64,000 nucleotides of DNA from Pictodentalium vernedei (Eukaryota > Mollusca > Scaphopoda > Dentaliida > Dentaliidae), in NCBI GenBank assembly GCA_031216915.1, contig CM062291.1, forward strand, positions 33,422,484-33,486,483, read 5' to 3'. Positions 56,407 through 64,000 of the stretch are shown in pieces; the first letter of the stretch is position 1, and every line of letters begins with the position of its first letter. Under the pieces are notes generated by a model. The model had not been told where the DNA came from. It saw nothing but the letters and a program-made list of their open reading frames with translations, and made no database searches. Position numbers and translations under genes: made by a program.

Positions 56407-57055
56407 TATATGTTATATAGTGTCTCTTTATTTCGAAGCCTGGTATTGTGGGCATCACTTGTGTTGTCATAGTAGCCCACTTGATGGGGGATGTTGTGGC
56501 ATGATTGTCATGGCTGTACCTGATGCCAGTACACATACACAGCGCATGCTGTTGGGGAGACATGCATTTCTGTCATCAATTTTACATACTGGAGATTGCT
56601 ATCTTGGTTTCTAGGGAGTCACATGGTTGGTATAATAGAAAGTGTTTGTGGAGCATGCTCGAATGAAGGGGAGTAATTATTCAAAGGGACCCAACAATGA
56701 CCAAATGAAAGTGTCAATGACACTGTAGCTCAACTTGTCAAGACAAAGACATGTACATGTATAGTATGTGACACAGCAATGACAAACATCTAGGTAATGA
56801 CCTCATAACAAAGGTACATATAAAGAATTGTAATGGTCTAAATACTGACCATTGCCTGTAACAAATGAATAGGTAAAGTATTGTAAAGGTGGGTGACAGT
56901 CAGATGCTAAACTAGAAAAAAATCTTTGAGTCCCAGAGTGGGTCTGACTGAACCCCAAAATATTTGTTCTCATTGCACAGTGATAACAAAGGCACCCCAA
57001 AACACACTCGTTCCTGTCCCAAGGTGAAGACAAAAGTGCCCAAGAAGTTTTGTGA
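56407..57055. other. Intronic DNA without recognised features
   Basis: I see no tandem unit or splice-bounded coding segment. From about 56940 it resembles degraded outlying copies of the repeat that follows (CCCCAAAATATTTGTTCTC). Confidence 0.4.
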
Positions 57056-58870
57056 AGATCAGTTCATAAATACGAGCTGTATAGAACTTGTGACAAAAAA
57101 CTGATTGGACCTAATTTCGGTACAAAATGGCCACTGGCAGCCATCTTGAATTTTGGACCGTACCCAGAAACTCTCATTCTCATCTCAAGGTGATAACAAA
57201 GGTACCCAAGAAGTTTTGTGAAGATCGGTTCATAAATACAGCCTCTACCCTGAGCCGTATTGACATGTGTGCTTACATTGTGTAAGTAGCACTGAATAAA
57301 TCAAAGTTCATCTAATTTGCATAATTTCTGCACGAAAAAAAACCCCTTAGAATATGTGATGTATTCCATGTTACTAAACATTCATACAAAAATTTATTCA
57401 AATCAGAACTTTCATACAAAAGTTCTGTACAAAAGACTGATTGCACTAATTTTGGTACAAAATGGCTGCTGGTGGCCATCTTGAATTTTGGACCACACCC
57501 AAAAACACTCACTCTCATCCCACAGTGATAACAAAGGTACCCAAGAAGTTTCGTAAAGATTGGTTCATAAATATGGCCTCTAGTCTGAGCTGTATAGAAG
57601 TTGTGTACAAAAAACTGATTAGACCTAATTTCGGTACAAAATGGCCACTGGCAGCCATCTTGAATTTTAGACCGCACCCAGAAACACTCGTTCTCGTCCC
57701 AAGGTGATAACAAAGGTACCCAAGACATTTTGTGAAGATCAGTTCATAAATACAGACTCTAGTCTGAGCCGTATTGACATGTGTACTTACTGTGTGTAAG
57801 TCGCACTGAAAAAATCAAAGTTCATCTAATTTGCATAATTTCTGCACGAGAAAAAAACCCGTATTATATGTGATGTATCCCATGGTACTAAACATTCACA
57901 CAAAAAATTATTCAAATCAGCGCTTTCATATGGAAGTTCTGTGCAAAAATCTGATTGCACCTAATTTTGTACAAAATGGCTGCCATCGGCTATCTTGAAT
58001 TTCGGACCGCACCCAAAAACACTCGTTCTCGTCCCACGGTCATACCAAAGGTACCCAAGAAGTTTCGTAAAGATCGGTTCATAAATACGGCCTCTAGCCC
58101 GAGCCGTATTGGCATTTGCACTTACAGTGCTGAAAGTAACCCCAAAAAACATCAAAATTAGTCTAATTTGCACTATTTACGCACAAGAAAAAAACCTGTA
58201 TTATATGTGATGTATCCTATGGTACTAAACATTCATACAAAAAATTATTCAAATCAGAGCTTTCATATGGAAGTTCTGTACAAAAAACAGATTTCTGCAT
58301 CGTCGGTACAAAATGGCGGCTGGCAGCCATCTTGAATTTCGGACCGCACCCAAAAACACTCGTTCTCGTCCCACGGTCATAACAAAGGTACCCAAGAAGT
58401 TTCGTAAAGATCGGTTCATAAATACGACCTCTAGCCCGAGCCATAGCAGCTTGGCACTTACAGCTCTGAAAGTAACACTAAATAAATCAAAGTCAGTCTA
58501 ATTTGCATAATTTACGCACGAGAAAAAAATCCGTATTATATGTGATGTATCCCATGGTACTAAACATTTATACAAAACTTTATTCAAATCAGAACTTTCA
58601 TACAGAACTTCTGTACAAAAAACTGATTTTTGCATCATCGGTACAAAATGGCCGCTGGCAGCCATCTTGAATTTTGGACCACACCTAAAAACACTCGTTC
58701 CCGTCCCAGGGTCATAACAAAGGTACACAAGAAGTTTCGTAAAGATCGGTTCATAAATACGAACTCTAGCCCGAGCCATAGCCAATTGTTGACAGACGGA
58801 CAGACGGACGACGGGCCATGACAATAGCTCAAATTTGACTTCGTCAAAGTTGAGCTAAAAATCATAAAAA
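57056..58870 (+). repeat. Dispersed repeat in tandem, about 335-bp unit, six copies
   Basis: Landmarks are GGTACAAAATGGCNGCTGGC-like sequence, CCAAAAACACTCGTTCTCGT and TTCGTAAAGATCGGTTCATA. The last recurs near 57230, 57567, 57745, 58078, 58418 and 58755. The final copy ends TTGACAGACGGACAGACGGA, then a short hairpin (CTCAAATTTGACTTCGTCAA, AGTTGAGCTAAAAATC). The copy at 1741-2030 belongs to the same family. Confidence 0.88.
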
Positions 58871-59192
58871 TGGCCTCCTAAAAGGTGTGTTTGATTCAAT
58901 AGGAGTATGACTAATTATCACAAACAATTCGACCAATTAACTAAAAGTACTGAAATTGACTTGATCTACCTCAGATTCTCCAAGAATTTTTACTGTTCTG
59001 CATTCTATTACCTATTCCTGAAGCTGTTCTTCCTATCCCAGGCTTTACTCTAGGTACTCTCACCCTATAGCATTCTGTTCAGTCTCAGGTATGCCTTGGT
59101 ATGTCTCATCCCACCCTCTGCCCTCAACCATATCTAAGTAAACCCAGTCAAATTGCTTGATTCACCTATCCACCAATTACTATCACAACACA

Positions 59193-59870
59193 GGCCTGCT
59201 ATTTTCAAAAATTTGCGTAACCTATTTATCGTTCACCTTGTCTGAGCTTTGGTAACCTATCGTTTGTTCCCCTGTCCTTGATTCAGGAAGCCTGTGAGGT
59301 AACCTAAATATATATGTATCGCAACTATACTGATACACAAACTGTTTTATCAAAGCCAAGTTCTTGCTCCTGTAATATCTTGATGATTAGAGATCAATCC
59401 TTAGGAACAATAATGAGGCTGTATTGCGGCAATTCAGATACAAATAAGAAATTAGTTGGAATTATAGCCTAATCTTGACATGGGCCAGCATGCTGCAAAG
59501 GAGTGTGGCATCCAAAATCATAGTTTGTGGCAGAGACATGAATTATTGCCATTTCCTGGTTTTCTACCTTGGTTATATCCCAAGATGATCAACAGTTTAA
59601 AATGATGTTGAGCAACAAACAATCATGAGCATAGGTGTTTGTTTCTGCCTGAAGTATAGCTGCTCTGTTGGCCAATAATGGCCAACAGAGCAGCTATACT
59701 TCAGGCAGATGCAAACACCTTTGCAGCTGATGATTGGTTGATGTTCAACATCATTCCACGATCCATTCATACTAGATCATTCAATTTGGTGAAAATTTCA
59801 CGTGACTCACGTGATAATTTGGCACTGAAGACTCATCGATTCATCAACAGTAATCACTGTTAACATATCT
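59193..59870 (+). repeat. Duplication D, copy 1, with long fold-back
   Basis: GCCTGCTATTTTCAAAAATT, TTGTTCCCCTGTCCTTGATT and ACCTAAATATATATGTAT align in order with copy 2 at an offset of 1158 bases. It contains a fold-back at about 59604-59752 with 29-bp perfect inner arms (59645-59673, 59680-59708) and about 75-bp imperfect full arms. Confidence 0.82.
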
Positions 59871-60350
59871 GCTTTGACAAACACTGCTGGCAACATGTGG
59901 ACAAAATACTGTGACTAGCGATCACTAATTGTTAGAACTGACTATAGCCAAGGTGTGAATTTTTTTTACTTCAGGCTGCTGGCATAGTGGGGGATACACC
60001 AATTGAACTGCCTTACTTAAACAACTTTCTCAAATATTCCCTCAGCATACATTACTTCAACAGCCTTATCCTTAAAGAATCCTTCAGTGCATATTACTTA
60101 AAAAGTCTTCTCAAAGAATCCCAACGTACACCACTTCAATATATTCTCTCAATGCAGAATACCTAAAAACTTTTCCTCTCAAGATTTTGTTTGTGAACAC
60201 TGCTTAAAAACTTTTTAAAATATTCCCTCAGTGTAGATTACTTTGGAAGTTTTAAAGTCTTACTTGACATGTCTCTCAACCTGGAAAGTGGCATCTTGGA
60301 CTGTGGTGGTGTGGAGTGTCAGGTTTCACCACAATTGTGGTTGTGTGAAG

Positions 60351-60870
60351 GCCTGCTGTTTTCAAAATTTTGCGTAACCCATTTATCGTTTACCTGGTCT
60401 GAGCTTTGGTTACTTATCGTTCGTTCCCCTGTACTTGATTCAGGTAACCCATTAGGAAACCTAAATATATATGTATTGCAACTATCCTGATATATGAACA
60501 GTTGTATCATCACACCAGTTCTTGCACCTGTGGGCAATATCCTGATGAATAGAGATGAATCCTTAAGAAAAATAATGACAGTGTGTTGCAGCAATTCAGA
60601 TACAAATTAATTGCAATTATAGTTATAGTCTAATCTTGGCATGGGTTAGCACGCTACAGAAGAGTATGTCATCCATAATCACTATTTGTGGCAGAGACAT
60701 GAATTATTGCCATTTCCTGATATTGTACCTATGTTACATCTTAAGATGATCAAAAGTTTAAAAGGATGTTGAGCATCAAACAATCATCAGCATAGTTGTT
60801 TACATCTGCCTGAAGTATAGCTGCTCTTTTCATTCATACTTGATCGTTCATCTTGGTGAAAACCTAACAT
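60351..60870 (+). repeat. Duplication D, copy 2, without fold-back
   Basis: It aligns to copy 1 up to CTGAAGTATAGCTGCTCT and resumes at CATTCATACTTGATCGTTCA. Only the left arm of the copy-1 fold-back is present. Confidence 0.82.
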
Positions 60871-60959
60871 GACCTGGCAGCAGTTTGGCAAGACCCTTTT
60901 TTCGTTCAGGTGTTTTTCATTTTAAGTAACCTCAATGTGACCCAAACGGCCATTTCCCT

Positions 60960-62520
60960 CACATCGACAGGCTGAGGGCAATACAGTGTCACCTGTCATA
61001 TTTCGCTACAAACTGTTAGTAGTTTCTAGTGTGAAGGAAATATAGTGGTACCCATCATTTTTCGCAATTGGGATAATGGATTCGAGAGGTATGATATGAT
61101 GATGAATGAAGAAAATACAGTAGTACCCATGACTTTTCACTACAGTCAGGATAGTGGCTTTTAGAAGTATGATAGTATGGCATGTGAAGAATATATAGTG
61201 GTGCCCATCACTTTTCACTACAAACAAGATAGTGGATTTAGTGGCTTCAAGAAGTATGACAGTATGGTGAGTGTAGGAAATATAGTGGTTCCTATCACTT
61301 TTCACAATGGGGATAGCGGATTCGTGTGGTATGATAGTATGGTGTGTGGGACACATAGTGGTACCCATCAATTTTCACTACAATCTGGATACTGGCTTCT
61401 AGAAATATGACAAGGTATGGTGTGTGTAGGAAATATAGTGGTTCCTATCACTTTTCACAATGGGGATAGTAGATTTGTGTGGTATGATAGTATGGTGTGT
61501 GGGAAACATAGTGGTACCCATCAATTTTCACTATAATCTGGATACTGGCTTCTAGAAGTATGACAGTATGGTGAGTGTAGGAAAAATAGTGGTTCCTATC
61601 ACTTTTCACAAGAGGGATAGTGGATGCATGTGGTACAATACTATGATGTGTGGGAAACATAGTGGTACCCATCAATTTTCACTACAATCTGGATACTGGC
61701 TTCTAAAAGTATGACAGTATGGTGAGTGTAGGAAATATAGTGATTCCAATCACTTTTCCTAATAGTGGATTCCGGTGGTATGATAGTATGGTGTGTGGGA
61801 AACATAGTGGTACCCATCACTTTTCACAACCATCAGGATAGTGGTCTTCCCAGAAGTATGACAATATGGCATGTAAATGAAATAGAGTGACTACCCATCA
61901 CTTTTCACCACAATCAGGATAGTGGTCTTCCCAGAAGTATGACAGTATGGCATGTAAATGAAATAGAGTGACTACCCATCACTTTTCACCACAATCAGGA
62001 TAGTGGTCTTCCCAAAAGTATGACAGTATGGCATGTAAATGAAATAGAGTGACTACCCATCACTTTTCACCACAATCAGGATAGTGGTCTTCCCAAAAGT
62101 ATGACAGTATGGCATGAAAATGAAATATAGTGATAGCCATCAATTTTCACAATAATCAGGATAGTGGTTTTTCCAGAAGTAGAACAGTATGGCGTGTACA
62201 CGAAATATAGTGATACCCATCACTTTTCACCACAATCAGAATATCTTTCCAGAACTACGAAGTATGGCATGAGAAGAATATATAGTGAAACCCATCACTT
62301 TTCACTAAAATCTGTACAGTGGCTTCCAGAAGTATGACAGTATGGCATTTTTAAGAAATATAATAGTACACGTCAATCTTCACAACAATTAGGATTGGTG
62401 TTTCTAGAACTCTATTAGTACTGAAAGTAAAATGAAATATTGTGGCAGCCATCATTTTTCACTGCAAACTATTTAGTGCTTTCTAGAAGTATGACAGTAT
62501 GGAATGTAAATGAACTTTTG
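60960..62520 (+). repeat. 81-bp tandem repeat, about 19 copies
   Basis: The unit is ATAGTGGTACCCATCACTTT, TCACTACAATCAGGATAGTG, then CCAGAAGTATGACAGTATGG. CTACCC starts at 61891, 61972 and 62053 give an 81-bp period. Copies are most alike at 61840-62130 and diverge outward. Confidence 0.9.
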
Positions 62521-62542
62521 TGGTAACCGTCAATTTCCCCAG

Positions 62543-63215
62543 AGTGGTCCAGAGCATGTGCCCTTTACATGCCATCATAGGGTGTCCTGCTGACAATAGA
62601 CAAATCACTGGAGCAGTGATTTCCAGCCAAGTCTCAACAGGCAGTCAGGACTTGACTAGAAATCACTGGAGCAGTGACAAGTCTCAACAGGCAGCCAGGA
62701 CTTGTCTAGAAATCACTGGAGCAGTGACAAGTCTCAACAGGCAGCCAGGACTTGACTAGAAATAACTGGAGCAGTGACAAGTCTCGACAGGCAGCCAGGA
62801 CTTGACTAGAAATCACTGGAGCAGTGACAAGTCTCAACAGGCAGCCAGGACTTGACCAGAAATCACTGGAGCAGTGACAAGTCTCAACAGGCAGCCAGGA
62901 CTTGACTAGAAACCACTGGAGCAGTGACAAGTCTCAACAGGCAGCCAGGACTTGTCCAGAAATCACTGGAGCAGTGACAAGTCTCAACAGGCAGCCAGGA
63001 CTTGTCCAGAAATCACTGGAGCAGTGACAAGTCTCAACAGGCAGCCAGGACTTGTCTAGAAATCACTGGAGCAGTGACAAGTCTCAACAGGCAGCCAGGA
63101 CTTGACTAGAAATCACTGGAGCAGTGACAAGTCTCAACAGGCAGTCAGGACTTGTCTAGAAATCACTGCTGGGCAACTGGACAAGTAAACTGGGAATTCA
63201 GGACAATTGCCCAGC
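62543..63215. mobile_element. Family M fold-back MITE with expanded 50-bp stem repeat
   Basis: Borders (GTGCCCTTTACATGCCATC and GGACAATTGCCCAGCTCC) match the single-stem copy at 26.08-26.29 kb. Between them, instead of one stem, lie about eleven direct copies of a 50-bp unit: AGTGACAAGTCTCAACAGGC, AGCCAGGACTTGACTAGAAA, TCACTGGAGC, at 50-base spacing (62641, 62691). Each unit carries one arm's AAGTC and CTAGAAATCAC parts. Confidence 0.85.
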
Positions 63216-63216
63216 T

Positions 63217-63469
63217 CCTTAACTGGTAGAGCGCTGGAAGCCCATATTTGGGCTTTATTCTGAAATGCAGGTACCACAACTTGAAGGCTCATATTCAGTC
63301 TATGTGCTTTGTATTATCTTTGAAGTGATATTATTTAGTCTGTAAGGGTTTGCCTTGTTACAATTTATGGGAGAGTGCCTATGGGCACTCTCCCATAAAC
63401 TGTAACAAGGCAAAGACATGTGTACAAGATTTGATGGCTGAAAATAATTTAGCACTCTACCAGTTAAGG
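63217..63469. repeat. Fold-back with 31-bp central palindrome
   Basis: The outer arms CTTAACTGGTAGAGCGCT and AGCACTCTACCAGTTAAG are inverted. At the centre TTTGCCTTGTTACAATTTAT, GGGAGAGTGCC (63349-63379) faces its complement (63383-63414) with one mismatch. A plus-strand open frame at 63350 is created by the palindrome. Confidence 0.82.
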
Positions 63470-63639
63470 GATAACAAAACTGAAAAGATAAACAGTTACT
63501 TCTCGTCTTTCATGAAAATGAACACTTCAACTGCCATCAAGCCTCAACTGGACCTCATAAATAGTGAATGGAAGAAAATGTGGAAATACAGATAGTTACA
63601 GTATTCAGAGGTTGGTTCAGTTTGGTTTTTTTGATACAG

Positions 63640-63830
63640 TGGCGCCCGCTTAATTGGATATCTCTTAACTGAATAACCCTGTTAATTGAATATAATTTCC
63701 CAGCACATAACCATTTATCATACATCCAGTACAAATTTGACCTGTTAATTGAATATACATTATAGAGTAAACTCCTGTTAATTAAATAAAAAATCTTGCA
63801 ACTTGTCAAGAAATTACCCTGACTCTCCCT
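63640..63830. repeat. Dispersed repeat with fragment at 3.6 kb
   Basis: AGTGGCGCCCGCTTAATTGG, ATATCTCTTAACTGAATAAC and repeated CCTGTTAATTGAATATA. The latter motif recurs at the window edge (63990). Likely a DNA transposon fragment, class unproven. Confidence 0.5.
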
Positions 63831-63892
63831 AGTTTTCCTTTGTTTATAGACCTATTTGGCATCAGTACATCCAATACAGGCATTTCATCTAT

Positions 63893-63939
63893 TATATCTT
63901 GTTTGACAGAGCTTATGGAGCTCTGTCAAACAAGATATA
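63893..63939. repeat. Palindrome, 21-bp perfect arms (family T, copy 2)
   Basis: TATATCTTGTTTGACAGAGC T, spacer TATGG, then the exact complement. It shares the TTGTTTGRCAGRGCT design and 5-base spacer with 50584-50630. Confidence 0.88.
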
Positions 63940-64000
63940 TTAGAATAAATGCTAAGTTTATCTCTAGAATACAGGAAAGTGACACAATTCCTGTTAATTG

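Noticed and set aside
63350-63595. 81-codon plus-strand frame
   Set aside because: Its first part is created by the 31-bp palindrome and the rest shows no family resemblance.

Overview
The window looks like nuclear DNA of a metazoan, most likely a lophotrochozoan such as a mollusc. The evidence is short exons with GT-AG splice sites in very long introns, a DIRS-type retrotransposon, hAT/piggyBac/Harbinger-like DNA transposons, retroposon tails of the AACACCAATAAATAAATA type, and GACGGAC-ending dispersed repeats like those common in bivalves and gastropods. The organism call is inference. No bacterial-type gene organisation is present.

Only one host gene is supported. Five minus-strand exons (55201-55290, 38182-38437, 25519-25649, 18336-18452, 10539-10748) have consensus splice sites and join without breaking phase. 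Together they give about 268 residues matching the first large extracellular domain of ABCA1/ABCA4-type lipid transporters, with a KILYTPDTPATR motif, an ANSTF segment and a TYGWRNALNNTEE segment in the family order. The start of the gene lies beyond position 64000 and the membrane and ATPase parts lie beyond position 1.

Its introns are filled with repeats. Left part: about 168-bp and 150-bp tandem repeats (0.25-3.3 kb), a degenerate 300-440-bp repeat (3.7-5.5 kb), a 54-bp minisatellite (5.6-8.3 kb) beside a related 55/110-bp minisatellite (8.4-10.4 kb), a 33-bp minisatellite (10.8-16.7 kb) carrying a duplicated 408-bp spacer, a 46-bp minisatellite (18.9-25.15 kb), a 26-bp repeat (25.2-25.4 kb) and a 22-bp minisatellite (26.3-29.7 kb). 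The very long open frames in these arrays follow from stop-free repeat units and are not genes.

Middle part (31.7-38.1 kb): three nested hAT-like elements, several TTAA-flanked MITEs with palindromic cores, a Helitron-like insertion and Harbinger-like MITEs. From 38593 to 48236 a hAT-like element with an 8-bp target duplication contains a decayed DIRS retrotransposon (about 39217-47752), and the DIRS recombinase gene is itself split by a 2-kb hAT-like element (40407-42399).

Right part (48-64 kb): more fold-back elements, a tRNA-like tandem array (49.3-50.0 kb), a 157-bp repeat invaded by three elements (51.8-53.9 kb), a 330-bp dispersed repeat (57-58.9 kb), a diverged 1.16-kb duplication (59.2-60.9 kb), an 81-bp repeat (61-62.5 kb) and a 50-bp repeat that appears to have grown from the stem of a fold-back MITE (62.6-63.2 kb).

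The most unusual structural theme is the number of near-perfect palindromes at the centres of otherwise non-palindromic mobile elements, in at least three unrelated families, with paired copies in the window that differ by loss or gain of one or both arms.
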